From assembly GCF_000812565.1 (NCBI RefSeq), contig NZ_JTAM01000071.1, forward strand, positions 1 through 61,270: a stretch of 61,270 bases of DNA, written 5' to 3'. Numbering within the stretch: position 1 is the first letter of the stretch; every line of letters starts with the position of its first letter. Source of the stretch: Flammeovirga sp. OC4 (lineage in GTDB: Bacteria; Bacteroidota; Bacteroidia; Cytophagales; Flammeovirgaceae). Positions 8,963 through 18,199 of the stretch are shown here, in pieces. A model generated the notes under the pieces. It saw only the letters and a program-made list of their open reading frames with translations, searched no databases and was not told where the DNA came from. The position numbers and the translations under genes are program-made.

Positions 8963-11316
8963 TAATATCAAACAAACAATACCTACTTTTTTGTATTCTC
9001 TTTTTGATTCATTCCATAAATGCATTCAGTCAAAATAGTCAATGGGAAGGTGCAAAATGGTTATGGCAAGAAGACGAAGGACCGGCAAATACATGGGTAG
9101 CTTTTCGGAAAAATTTTGATATAAAAGATATACCCTCCGATGCCAATATCAAAATAGCAGTTGATACTAAATACTGGCTTTGGGTAAATGGAGAAATGAT
9201 ATTATTTGAAGGAGGTTTGGCAAGAGGAGCAGGACCAAATACCAATTATTTTGATATTGTAGATTTATCAGAATATTTAAAGGAAGGCAAAAACACCATT
9301 GCCGTTTTAGTATGGTATTGGGGAAGAACTCGTAAAGTACATGATGACAGTGGTAAGGGAGGGTTGCTAGTTCATGCCGATTGGGGTTTGAAAACGAATA
9401 ATACCTGGAAGATGAAAAAGCATCCTGCTTACGATCCCAAAAGCGGAGGAGGCGGAAAAAATCCCAATCGTGTCAATGCTTATAATGTATACTTTGATGC
9501 TCGAAAAGCTTTGGGAGATTGGACTGAAAAAGCATGGTATACTCAAAACTATGATGATAGCGATTGGACAACACCTCACACCAAAGGGAATGCAAATGAT
9601 GCTCCTTGGGGAGAATTGGTTGAAAGGAGTATTCCACAGTGGAATGATAGAGGTTTGACAGAATATACTTCACTTTTTATTGGTGAAAATGAAGTCAAAC
9701 TACCTTATAAAAATCAATCAGATTCTGTACAGATTATAATGGCTCAACTTCCTTTCAATAAACAAATTACGCCATACATAAAATTGAAAAGTAAAGAAGG
9801 AAAAGTTATTGAGATCAAAACAGATAATCCATTTAACCTCCTTAAAGCAAAATATACCACAACAAATGGGGAGCAATCTTTTGAGGATTATTCTTGGATT
9901 AATGGGCATATAGTGACTTATAAAATTCCTTCAGAAGTAGAAGTGTTAGAATTGAAATACCGTTGGACAGGTTTGGGTGAAATGACAGGTACTTTTGAAA
10001 CCAACGACTCATTTTACACCCGTCTTTGGTGGATGGCACGCAATACACTGTACATATGTGCAAGAGATGGTTATATGGATTGCCCCGATAGAGAAAGAGG
10101 TCTTTGGATTGGTGATGTGGCAGATCAGACAGGAGCCATATTTTACACCATGGATGAGGCAGGTAGAAAGTTGTTGAAGAAAGCAATAGACAATACGGTC
10201 GCTTATGCTGATGGTGATACTATTCAAGGTTTGGCACCCGGGTTTGGAGCCTATAGAGGGAAAAGTAGCGAATTAGCATGTCAAAGTTTACAATACATCG
10301 ATCAGGTCGTGTGGCAATATTATTACAATACTGGAGATAAAGCCACTTTAGCCAATGCTTACCCTGGTATCTTAAGATATTTAGGCTTATGGAAAATGGG
10401 TGAAGATGGTTTACCCATGCACCGAAAAGGATATGCAAACTGGGTAGATTGGGGAGAAGATCCCGATCCCGTTCCAATGAATGTTGTATGGTATTATAAT
10501 GCTTTGAAGGCAGGAAAGAGAATGGCATTAGTGCTAGGTGAAGAGCAAGATCTGGTGTGGTATGATCAACGTATACAAAGTATAAAAGCCAACTTCGAAG
10601 GTAAATATTGGAGAGGAACACATTATGGTTCTAAAGGAAAACCAAGAGAAGAAAGAACCACATCAATGGCAGTCATCAGTGGGTTGGCAAATCCAAAAAA
10701 TCTTGATATAATGGTGGATAGCACTTTATTCCCAATTCAAAAAGCAAGCCCTCATATGGAATGGCTTGCAGAGGAGGCCTTGATGAAAACAGGACATTTC
10801 AATAAAGGACTATTGAGAATGAAACAACGATATGAAGACCAAGTAAATCAAGAAGGATTGACCACACTGTATGAAAAATTCAACCCTAAAAGAAGAGGAA
10901 CATATAATCATGCATGGAATGCTCCTAACTACGTTTTGTCAAGGTATATAGCAGGGATTAAAGCTACTGATGTAGCGTGGGCAAGTTATGAAGTGAAACC
11001 TAATTTGGCCCATTTTAATAAAGTAAAACAACTTGTACCTTCTGTAAAAGGTGATATAGAGTTAGAAGTGACTTCAAACGGAAATAATTATGAAATGAAG
11101 CTAGTTTCGCCAGCAAATACAACGGCCAAAGTGTACATTCCTAATACTGATCAGTCTATTTCTGAATTGAAGATTAATGGTAAAGTAGTTTGGAAGAACG
11201 GAAAGTACAGAAGTAAAGTAAAAGGAATCCAATGGGTAGAAAACGAAAAAACGGATCTTACTTTTTTAGTAGAAGAGGGGCATTGGTTTTTTAAAGCTGT
11301 TAAAAATGAGATGTAG
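8959..11316 (+). CDS. GH78-like alpha-L-rhamnosidase (six-hairpin family)
   Basis: A 785-residue protein with signal peptide (about 1-24), an N-terminal GH2-like sugar-binding beta-sandwich (about 28-145; WLWQEDEGPANTWVAFRK, DTKYWLWVNGEMILFEGGLARG), and a six-hairpin barrel. The motif DCPDRERGLWIGD at 374-386 replaces the usual DCPQRxERxGWTGD of GH78 and is one residue shorter; E379 is the likely acid. It is closely similar along its length to the 796-residue protein at 21490, so the two are paralogues. It overlaps GH106 by four bases and precedes a BNR_4 gene by 58 bp, placing it in the same operon. Activity on a rhamnosyl bond is inferred from family; whether it prefers sulfated or uronate-linked rhamnose cannot be read from sequence. 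Confidence 0.82.
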   Translation: MIISNKQYLLFCILFLIHSINAFSQNSQWEGAKWLWQEDEGPANTWVAFRKNFDIKDIPSDANIKIAVDTKYWLWVNGEMILFEGGLARGAGPNTNYFDIVDLSEYLKEGKNTIAVLVWYWGRTRKVHDDSGKGGLLVHADWGLKTNNTWKMKKHPAYDPKSGGGGKNPNRVNAYNVYFDARKALGDWTEKAWYTQNYDDSDWTTPHTKGNANDAPWGELVERSIPQWNDRGLTEYTSLFIGENEVKLPYKNQSDSVQIIMAQLPFNKQITPYIKLKSKEGKVIEIKTDNPFNLLKAKYTTTNGEQSFEDYSWINGHIVTYKIPSEVEVLELKYRWTGLGEMTGTFETNDSFYTRLWWMARNTLYICARDGYMDCPDRERGLWIGDVADQTGAIFYTMDEAGRKLLKKAIDNTVAYADGDTIQGLAPGFGAYRGKSSELACQSLQYIDQVVWQYYYNTGDKATLANAYPGILRYLGLWKMGEDGLPMHRKGYANWVDWGEDPDPVPMNVVWYYNALKAGKRMALVLGEEQDLVWYDQRIQSIKANFEGKYWRGTHYGSKGKPREERTTSMAVISGLANPKNLDIMVDSTLFPIQKASPHMEWLAEEALMKTGHFNKGLLRMKQRYEDQVNQEGLTTLYEKFNPKRRGTYNHAWNAPNYVLSRYIAGIKATDVAWASYEVKPNLAHFNKVKQLVPSVKGDIELEVTSNGNNYEMKLVSPANTTAKVYIPNTDQSISELKINGKVVWKNGKYRSKVKGIQWVENEKTDLTFLVEEGHWFFKAVKNEM

Positions 11317-11374
11317 TAGGTTAGAAAAAATCAGCTACTTTATTTCATTCAATTGAAGTTAAAATTATCAACAC

Positions 11375-12733
11375 ATGAAATACCTTTTTTCAATCGCACT
11401 ACTGATGTTGAGTGTAGGACTAATATCAAACCAAACCGCAGAAGAAAAGGTCAACTACTTTTCTAATAATGCCTTTGGAAATCCTGTAACCGGAAAAGCA
11501 GGAGAATATTATAATGGAGTCACTTATGTCGCCTATCAAGGAGAAAAAGAAGATCCTTATGTAGTAGCATATGATCATAAAAAGGACAAGTGGAGAGGTC
11601 CCTATAAAGCAGGAACAAGTTTGCTAGGGAAGACACCGGGTAGGAAAATCGATAATCATGGTAAACCTACTTTAGTGGTGGATGGAGAGGGTTACATTCA
11701 TATTGTTTTTGGAGGTCATGGTGGAACGAGAGACTTGGGAGAAAACAAGTTAGGTAATTATCATGATGGAAAACAAATTCATGTAAAGTCTAAAAGACCA
11801 ATGGACATTAGCGAGTGGGAAGAGGTGGAAAATATTACTCCTTTTGGTACATACAGTCAGTTTATGAAATTGGATAATGGTGATATTTACTTATTCTTCC
11901 GACATGGAGCCCACCGAAGTAATTGGGTGTATCAAGTATCAAAAGACAACTGCCGAACTTTCTCTCCAAAAGTATCTTTTCTTAAAACCAAACCATCAAA
12001 TGAGGTAAATGATTGGGATTCTTGGTATGTCAATCTTCAAAAGGGAGAAGGCAATGATATTCTCCTGTCTTATAATTATCACTTTTGCAAAAGCGTTAAA
12101 AAAGGACATGATGGGGAAAGACATCACTGTTATTATATGAAATTTGATACGGATACAAAGCAATTTTTTAATGTCAAAGGAGAGGCTTTAACGTTACCGA
12201 TAACAAAAGAATATGCTGATCAAAAGACATTGGCGATCAACACAGGCGATCAATGGAATCATATTGGAAGATCTGATCTTAATGATGAAGGGTATCCACA
12301 TATTTCTTGGTATGAGGGAGCACATGGTGGAAAAAGACATGGAGGTCCAAAACAATTGATGCATTATCAATGGACAGGTGATGAGTGGGTTGGTGGAGAA
12401 ACCAATGTGCCGAATAAAGCGAGAGGTGAACTTGTCGCTAAATCAAAAAATGAGGTCAGTTATTTATTAGAAGATAACGAAAATAAGCTAGGAAATGTAG
12501 CGTGGTGGGAGAGTCATGATGGTGGAGCCGAGTTCAAGAAAAGTAAAGTTTTACTGGAAGAAAAAGGTGGGAAATTGCTAATGTCTCATTTTATCAGAAA
12601 TGCACATCCTGATGCGAAAGTTATCGTCACTCAAAATATCAAAGGTACTGCTTATTCTAAAGTCTACCTTTTGGGAGAGAACGGACCAATCAAGCGAAAG
12701 CAATCGGAAGCAGATGTATTGCAATTAAATTAA
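11375..12733 (+). CDS. BNR_4 beta-propeller enzyme, PL25/PL24-type ulvan lyase or related GH145/PL27
   Basis: A 452-residue seven-bladed beta-propeller protein with a short signal peptide (about 1-19). The motifs are DNHGKPTLVVDGEGYIHIVF (93-112), GGHGG (113-117) and FFRHGAHRSNW. H95 and H115 are exactly 20 residues apart, as I remember for H123/H143 of the PL25 ulvan lyase PLSV_3936; the same offset puts Y160 and Y218 where that enzyme has catalytic Tyr residues, and R177 lies one residue off. GH145 rhamnosidases and PL27 rhamnose-glucuronate lyases share this fold and face, so the reaction is not certain. No T9SS domain is present, so it probably works in the periplasm on oligosaccharides. 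It closes the operon that starts at 2726. Confidence 0.75.
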   Translation: MKYLFSIALLMLSVGLISNQTAEEKVNYFSNNAFGNPVTGKAGEYYNGVTYVAYQGEKEDPYVVAYDHKKDKWRGPYKAGTSLLGKTPGRKIDNHGKPTLVVDGEGYIHIVFGGHGGTRDLGENKLGNYHDGKQIHVKSKRPMDISEWEEVENITPFGTYSQFMKLDNGDIYLFFRHGAHRSNWVYQVSKDNCRTFSPKVSFLKTKPSNEVNDWDSWYVNLQKGEGNDILLSYNYHFCKSVKKGHDGERHHCYYMKFDTDTKQFFNVKGEALTLPITKEYADQKTLAINTGDQWNHIGRSDLNDEGYPHISWYEGAHGGKRHGGPKQLMHYQWTGDEWVGGETNVPNKARGELVAKSKNEVSYLLEDNENKLGNVAWWESHDGGAEFKKSKVLLEEKGGKLLMSHFIRNAHPDAKVIVTQNIKGTAYSKVYLLGENGPIKRKQSEADVLQLN

Positions 12734-12793
12734 CTTCTTTCATCACTATGGGACGTCGCAAACCTATTATTGTGATAAAAAGTCACTATGTTT

Positions 12794-12940
12794 CAAGTGT
12801 TAAGCGTTAGCGTCACTTGGAACTATTTATTGGCGAAGTCTCCCGACTTCGAATAATAAATAACACACTTTCATTCATTTCGAAGTCGGGAGACTTCGCC
12901 AATGTATCATCACAAGTGACGCCTGCCGGCTTAACACTTG
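12794..12940. repeat. large nested inverted-repeat element with 24-bp perfect stem
   Basis: Three nested pairings: CAAGTGTTAAGC (12794-12805) with GCTTAACACTTG (12929-12940); GCGTCACTTG (12810-12819) with CAAGTGACGC (12913-12922); and a perfect 24-bp stem (12829-12852 with 12880-12903) around a 27-nt loop. Like the element at 2541 it is a cruciform about 140 bp long at an operon boundary, but its sequence is different. It may also act as a transcription terminator after the upstream operon. Confidence 0.8.
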
Positions 12941-13007
12941 CGATATAAAAATGAAAAAAATGATTTTAAGACAGCCCTTAGTGATGAATTTAAAATAGAA
13001 ATATTTC

Positions 13008-13802
13008 ATGATACCTATCAAACATATCTTCACTCTTCTTTTATCTTTGACCTTCCTTTATTGTTCAGGTCAGAAAACAAATCAAAAATTCGATGACCTC
13101 AATAAATCAAAGCAATGGGATTTGGTATTTAAGGATAATTGCAAGAAAGATTGGACCCAAAAATGGACATTGGACGGTCAAATTGCCACTGTAGAAAATA
13201 CGAATGAAGGAATGCATTTTTCGGCAGGGCCAGAAGCTAAAAACGATGCTCATCATGCAGTGTTATGGACAAAGGAGTCCTTTGAAGGAGACATTAAAAT
13301 AGAGTACGATTACACTCGAACAGATACAGCCAACAAGTACGTGACAATACTTTATATTCAGGCCACAGGTGACGGTGAAGATCAGTTTGTAAAAGATATT
13401 TCGGAATGGGAAAAGTTTAGAGAAGTACCTGCCATGAGAAAGTACTTTGAAAATATGAACCTTTTGCACATTAGCTATGCTGCTTTTGGAAACGATGGAA
13501 GTGGGTTTTATTATGTGAGGTCTCGTCGCTATCCTAAACCTAAAAATAAAGGGTTTAATACCATCCGCATTGATCCTTCTTATGATTATAAAGGCTTTAT
13601 GAAAACAGGACAGAAATATCATGTTGTAGCCATAAAATCAGGAAGTCAATTGTACTTTAAAATTACAAGTGAAGAAGGAGAAGAAGAACTATTCACTTGG
13701 GATTTATCAGGTTTCGATCCGATCACAGAAGGTAGAATAGGATTAAGACATATGTATACTCGCTCTGCGATTTATAAGAATTTTAAAATCTATACTAACT
13801 AA
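13008..13802 (+). CDS. DUF1961 (YesU-like) lipoprotein
   Basis: A 264-residue protein with a lipoprotein signal (LTFLYC, Cys19) and one DUF1961 domain, a concanavalin-like beta-sandwich known structurally from Bacillus subtilis YesU, which sits in a rhamnogalacturonan-use cluster. Recognisable stretches are WDLVFKDNCKKDWTQKW, HHAVLWTKESFEGDIKIEYD, and GRIGLRHMYTRSAIYKNF. The biochemical role of the family is not established to my knowledge; carbohydrate binding or lyase activity is plausible. It lies just downstream of the structured repeat, so it probably begins a new transcription unit with the heparinase-like gene 124 bp on. Confidence 0.8.
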   Translation: MIPIKHIFTLLLSLTFLYCSGQKTNQKFDDLNKSKQWDLVFKDNCKKDWTQKWTLDGQIATVENTNEGMHFSAGPEAKNDAHHAVLWTKESFEGDIKIEYDYTRTDTANKYVTILYIQATGDGEDQFVKDISEWEKFREVPAMRKYFENMNLLHISYAAFGNDGSGFYYVRSRRYPKPKNKGFNTIRIDPSYDYKGFMKTGQKYHVVAIKSGSQLYFKITSEEGEEELFTWDLSGFDPITEGRIGLRHMYTRSAIYKNFKIYTN

Positions 13803-13926
13803 AGAGCATGTTTGAATCCCCTTTTATTGCTCATTAGGCTAACAATTGGACGATTATACCTTAATTATGGATCGACTAAAATCAATTTTTCTTGTTCTTT
13901 ATGATGTGATAAATTCCAATGAAGAA

Positions 13927-16428
13927 ATGAATTATAAAACTAAAAAATATCATAACTACCGTTTAGGAAGAATATTTTTCCTAACACTTCTTTTTTTTAT
14001 TCCCTTAATCAAAAGCCAAGCTCAATCTCTGCAACATCCTATCATTTGGATTACAGAAGATGAGAAACAGGAGATTTATGATAAAATCGAAAAACATTGG
14101 TGGGCAAAAGAACTATTGGATCAGACCTATGCAACAGTCGATAAAAAAATAGAATTACATAAAGCGGCTCCAAGTTTTTTGATTGGCAAAATACCATTAC
14201 TTGCCAAAGATGATAATATACCAGAGTTAAAAGTTAGAACTGTACAACAGCATGGTCAAATCACTGGTCTTGCTGCTCATGCTTCATTGATTTATTATCT
14301 GACAGGTAAAGATGAATATGCACAGTTTGCCGCAGATATCATCTGGCATTATGGTTCCGAATTATCGACAAGAAAAGGGCAAAATACCTCTATTTGTGGT
14401 TACCCATTTTACGATGCAAGAACCTCTTATGGACAGATTGCGATCGCCTATGATTTTATATATAATTGGTTGAAAGAATCGGAAAGAAAAGTGTATTCCC
14501 TCTCCCAAAAAAAATATGTAGAGTATGATAATATGGTGATGCAAAAAGCCATATTGAATATGACAGATAATATCTTACAGGAATATGGACGGCCAGATCA
14601 GCACGGTAAATTCATTTCTAACCATCCTGTTCTAACCGCACCAGGAGCATTATTCCTGATATTATGTGTTGAAGATGACAAAGAAAGAGAGCACCTCTTT
14701 GATGTGTTTTGGGAGAAAGGAACAGCACATCAAAATTCATTTAAAAACACCATCTTACCGATGTTTGGTGAACAAGGTATATGGCCCGAGTCGACGAGTT
14801 ACAGTTTTATGGGAAATATCACCATGATTCTCAATGTCATAGATCGTATCAAGCCAGAAATGAACGTCTACAAGGATTATACACATATTTTAGATGGGAA
14901 TTTCTTGTTCGATAATCTCCGTTATCCTGACCGAAGATTTGTTTCTTATGGCGATTCACATCGGAAGAATGATGGAACAGATCAGCTTTATCGCTATACA
15001 CTCAACCTTGCTCAAAGAAGAGGCATAAAAGAATATGAACAACGTGCTCAAGTGGCATTAAGGCAAAAGTATAATGCTGTAGGAGGTTATAAGCCAAAAG
15101 TTAGAGTGAATGCTTTCGGAAATTATGGAGCGTTCACCAAACTTTTGTGGGGGAGTGATATTCCAGAAGTGATAGAAGGTGAGATTAATTTTCAAAAACC
15201 GACTGTTGTGATCAAGCATGCAGGGGTGGCCTTACAAAGAAATTATGTCGAAAAAGATAATGTACAGTATGGATTGTGTGGTGTGATTGGAGGTGCACAT
15301 TATGTACATTCACACGTAACCGGAATTTCCATGGAACTCTATGGAGAAGGTTATGTGATGGCTCCACAAGCAGGTTTGCCTACAAGTGTGGCACAACGTA
15401 GAATACCACTTCACGAACACTACTTTAGGTTATATGCAGGTAACAATACTGTTGTGGTCAATGGATCTTCCCATGGAATGGATGAAGGGTCATGGAAAGG
15501 CAGGGCAAATGTCTGGCAAAATACCACTCAGAATATTGCATCAGAACCTTTACATTTAGAAAATCCAATCGCTGAAAACTTTAGCTTTGCGACTCAACAC
15601 CTTGATGATAAAGTCAACAATGCAGTACAAGAACGTACCTTAAGCACCATTCGAACAAGTCCCACAACTGCTTATTATTTCGATATGTTTAGGTCGAAAT
15701 CATTAGTAGAAAATAAATTCCATGATTACATCTATCATAATATCGGTGATAAAATGACATTGCTGGATGAGGAAGGGAAGAAACTAAAAACCAAATCAAC
15801 CGACAAATACAACAATGATATCGGTGATCTAGTACATTCACCGGGGTGGCGTTATTTTGAAGAAACAAAGTCATCTAAATCAACAGATCAAGCAGTTACA
15901 GTAAGATACGACTTGAATGTCGGAAAAAAATACATGCATCAATTCTTGCCTTCAGGTGTTGGGCGAGAATATACCACTGCATTGGCTCCCCCAAGCCGAG
16001 ATATTAACGAAGCATATCTAGATAAGAAAACGAAAGTGTTGGTCGTACGACAAGACGGAGAAGCATGGGATCGACCTTTTATTTCGATTTATGAGCCTAG
16101 TGCCTCTAAAATATCAAGTATTCGTAAAGTAGAACCAATAAAAGATGAAGAAATAATAGTAGGAGCCAAAGTAATTTCTGAAGTGAATGGAAATACAATC
16201 ACCGACTATATAATATGTACTGATCATTCAAATTTTAAATACAAAAATGCTGATCTAGACCTTCAATTTAATGGTCGATTTGGGATCGTAAGAGTTACAA
16301 AAAATAGCAATGGACAGAATGAAACAGCACTCTACATTGGAGAAGGTCAAAGTCTATCCTTTGGAAGCTTCAAACTAAATACGGACGAAAAGAAGAAAGC
16401 ATTCAAAATTTTCAAATCCCCCCTGTAG
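13927..16428 (+). CDS. heparinase II/III-like polysaccharide lyase
   Basis: An 833-residue protein from the chosen ATG at 13927, which gives a signal peptide (FFLTLLFFIPLIKSQAQ); the frame is open to 13846 with an alternative ATG at 13867. The N-terminal half is an alpha/alpha toroid (HPVLTAPGALFLILCVED, FGEQGIWPESTSYSFMGN, RFVSYGDSHRKNDGTDQ). The C-terminal half is a heparinase II/III beta-sandwich domain (YVHSHVTGISMELYGEGY, MAPQAG). Such enzymes cleave uronate bonds by beta-elimination; the His and Tyr in these motifs are likely catalytic. It could belong to PL37, which I recall includes ulvan and chondroitin lyases, but I cannot assign the family. The last codons and the stop lie within a short interspersed hairpin repeat, so the present C-terminus (KSPL) may be repeat-derived. 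Confidence 0.78.
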   Translation: MNYKTKKYHNYRLGRIFFLTLLFFIPLIKSQAQSLQHPIIWITEDEKQEIYDKIEKHWWAKELLDQTYATVDKKIELHKAAPSFLIGKIPLLAKDDNIPELKVRTVQQHGQITGLAAHASLIYYLTGKDEYAQFAADIIWHYGSELSTRKGQNTSICGYPFYDARTSYGQIAIAYDFIYNWLKESERKVYSLSQKKYVEYDNMVMQKAILNMTDNILQEYGRPDQHGKFISNHPVLTAPGALFLILCVEDDKEREHLFDVFWEKGTAHQNSFKNTILPMFGEQGIWPESTSYSFMGNITMILNVIDRIKPEMNVYKDYTHILDGNFLFDNLRYPDRRFVSYGDSHRKNDGTDQLYRYTLNLAQRRGIKEYEQRAQVALRQKYNAVGGYKPKVRVNAFGNYGAFTKLLWGSDIPEVIEGEINFQKPTVVIKHAGVALQRNYVEKDNVQYGLCGVIGGAHYVHSHVTGISMELYGEGYVMAPQAGLPTSVAQRRIPLHEHYFRLYAGNNTVVVNGSSHGMDEGSWKGRANVWQNTTQNIASEPLHLENPIAENFSFATQHLDDKVNNAVQERTLSTIRTSPTTAYYFDMFRSKSLVENKFHDYIYHNIGDKMTLLDEEGKKLKTKSTDKYNNDIGDLVHSPGWRYFEETKSSKSTDQAVTVRYDLNVGKKYMHQFLPSGVGREYTTALAPPSRDINEAYLDKKTKVLVVRQDGEAWDRPFISIYEPSASKISSIRKVEPIKDEEIIVGAKVISEVNGNTITDYIICTDHSNFKYKNADLDLQFNGRFGIVRVTKNSNGQNETALYIGEGQSLSFGSFKLNTDEKKKAFKIFKSPL

Positions 16429-16452
16429 GGGCAAACCTATGTGTTTGCCCAC
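16425..16452. repeat. short interspersed hairpin repeat
   Basis: GGGCAAAC (16429-16436) pairs with GTTTGCCC (16443-16450) around a 6-nt loop, flanked by GTAG and AC. It overlaps the 3' end of the upstream gene and supplies its stop codon (16426-16428). It looks like the short dispersed palindromes found between genes in many Bacteroidota; it may also act as a weak terminator. Confidence 0.6.
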
Positions 16453-16494
16453 AAATACATTAATACAAATCAAATTTTTCAACACAAACAATAT

Positions 16495-17844
16495 ATGAAA
16501 TCTCTATTTATAAAAGGACTATTACTAATAGCCTTACTAACGACACTCTTTGGATGTAACAAATCGAGTGTGCAAAACAAACAAGATTTTTCGACGAAAG
16601 AAGAACCCTTACCAAACATCGTCTTTATTCTCTCCGATGATCAAGCCTATAATGACTACAGTTTTATGGGGCACGAACATATCAAAACGCCCAACATCGA
16701 TAAAATGGCGAGTGAGGGATTAACCTTCCAAAGAGGGTATGTTACAGCCTCATTGTGTAGCCCATCTTTGGCTTCTATTATTACAGGTTTGTATCCACGC
16801 CAAAACAATATTTTAGGAAATGATTGGGTATATGAAAGAGTGAAAGGGGACAGAGCTGCAAGCCGTAAAAAACGTAGTGAAGCTTATGCCCACGTGATTG
16901 AAGATTTCAAGAAACAACAAACGTTGCCTGACATGTTAAAACAAAAAGGCTATTTATCGTTTCAAACAGGAAAGTGGTGGCATGGCAGTTACAAAGAGGG
17001 TGGATTTGACTACGGAATGACGCATGGCAATCCTGAAAAAGGAGGAAGACATGGTGATTACGGATTAAGAATTGGTCGTCATGGAATGGATACCTTGAAT
17101 TCTTACATCGACTTTGCAGTAGAAGAAAAGAAACCATTTTTCCTATGGTATGCCCCATTTATGCCCCATCAACCACATACACCACCCGACAGTTTATTCC
17201 AGAAATATGTTGATGTTGCACCAACGGAACATGTAGCCAAATACTGGGCAATGTGCGAGTGGTTTGACATTACTATTGGTCAGTTAAATGATAAGATTGA
17301 GGAAAAAGGCTTAATGGAAAATACATTGTTTGTTTATGTGTGTGACAATGGATGGATCCAAAATAAAAACAGATCAACTTATGAGCGAAACTCCAAAAGG
17401 TCACCTTACGATTTTGGTATGAGAACACCAATCTTCTATAAATGGAAAGGGAAGATCTCACCAAAAATGGATAAAACAACTTTAACAAGTTCATTAGATA
17501 TGGTGCCAACGGTGCTTAGTTTGGTAGGTATTGATAAGCCAAAAGATTTGCACGGTGTGAATGTTTTAGACAAGAAGGCATTACAAGAAAGAAAAGCAGT
17601 TTTCGGAGAAATATACGCTCACGATTTTACGACGGTAGATGAAAGTAAGTATTACGAAATTGTCTATACCAATCCTTATAAACTGATCATTCCTGACCCA
17701 GTAAGAAAAGCAGACGAAGAAGTACAACTTTATGATCTTTTCCAAGATCCTGAAGAGCAAAATAATTTAGCAAAGAGCAAACCAGATGTTGTAGCATCGT
17801 TGAAAGAGAGGATCAATGAAGAGTGGAAAGAAGTAGGGTTGTAA
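16495..17844 (+). CDS. sulfatase (S1 family) lipoprotein with CSPSL motif
   Basis: A 449-residue formylglycine-type sulfatase. The ATG at 16495 gives a lipoprotein signal (TTLFGC, Cys21); the frame extends upstream into the hairpin repeat without a better start. Metal and active-site features: LSDDQAYNDY (DD at 48-49), TPNIDKMASEG, and CDNGW. The cysteine to be converted is C88, but the signature reads CSPSLAS, with Leu where CxPxR has Arg, and GKWWHG stands where most members have GKWHLG. The remainder (DPEEQNNLAKS) is normal, so this looks like a divergent subfamily, not a dead gene. It would remove sulfate esters from the polysaccharide in the periplasm. It lies 66 bp after the lyase gene and precedes a terminator. 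Confidence 0.88.
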   Translation: MKSLFIKGLLLIALLTTLFGCNKSSVQNKQDFSTKEEPLPNIVFILSDDQAYNDYSFMGHEHIKTPNIDKMASEGLTFQRGYVTASLCSPSLASIITGLYPRQNNILGNDWVYERVKGDRAASRKKRSEAYAHVIEDFKKQQTLPDMLKQKGYLSFQTGKWWHGSYKEGGFDYGMTHGNPEKGGRHGDYGLRIGRHGMDTLNSYIDFAVEEKKPFFLWYAPFMPHQPHTPPDSLFQKYVDVAPTEHVAKYWAMCEWFDITIGQLNDKIEEKGLMENTLFVYVCDNGWIQNKNRSTYERNSKRSPYDFGMRTPIFYKWKGKISPKMDKTTLTSSLDMVPTVLSLVGIDKPKDLHGVNVLDKKALQERKAVFGEIYAHDFTTVDESKYYEIVYTNPYKLIIPDPVRKADEEVQLYDLFQDPEEQNNLAKSKPDVVASLKERINEEWKEVGL

Positions 17845-17873
17845 TCGTTTTCTTTAATTTATAATATAACACT

Positions 17874-17913
17874 GAACTTTACTTGTCTTTACTGATCAAG
17901 TAGAGTTCCTTTT
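17874..17913 (+). terminator. rho-independent terminator
   Basis: GAACTTTACTTG (17874-17885) pairs with CAAGTAGAGTTC (17897-17908) and is followed by CTTTTC. It ends the unit containing the sulfatase. The rest of the gap up to 18199 is open in one frame, but I see no convincing coding signal; it presumably carries the promoter of the next gene. Confidence 0.75.
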
Positions 17914-18199
17914 CATTTGTGTACTATTTATTAGGACAGAAGTTATAGTACTTTTTTAATGAAGAATGTAGAGTTACGGTTCGTAAAATGGTTTTTTGTG
18001 GTGGTTCTTAAGCCACAAGGCATTGAAGCTGTACATAACGACACCTTTTCAATTTTGTAGTTCATTAAATTGGAATGGTTCCCACTGTAGAGACACAATG
18101 TCTTTCGTCTCACGAACTACAACACGAGCCACTTTTTTCTACGTCCAACATGCTAATTATTTTTTTCCTAGTACCTATTCAAAAATTAAATATTGCTTT

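Noticed and set aside
10220-10621. 133-codon open frame on the minus strand inside the GH78-like gene
   Set aside because: Fully opposite a strongly conserved coding frame; no family features.
12794-12940. CRISPR-like or tRNA-like structure
   Set aside because: There is one palindrome only, with no regularly spaced direct repeats or spacers and no tRNA features.
13263-13622. 119-codon minus-strand frame inside the DUF1961 gene
   Set aside because: Antisense shadow of a recognised domain, with no start region of its own.
17996-18199. N-terminal extension of the transglutaminase-like protein
   Set aside because: Composition is unlike the rest of the protein and it would precede a clear lipoprotein signal; treated as non-coding.
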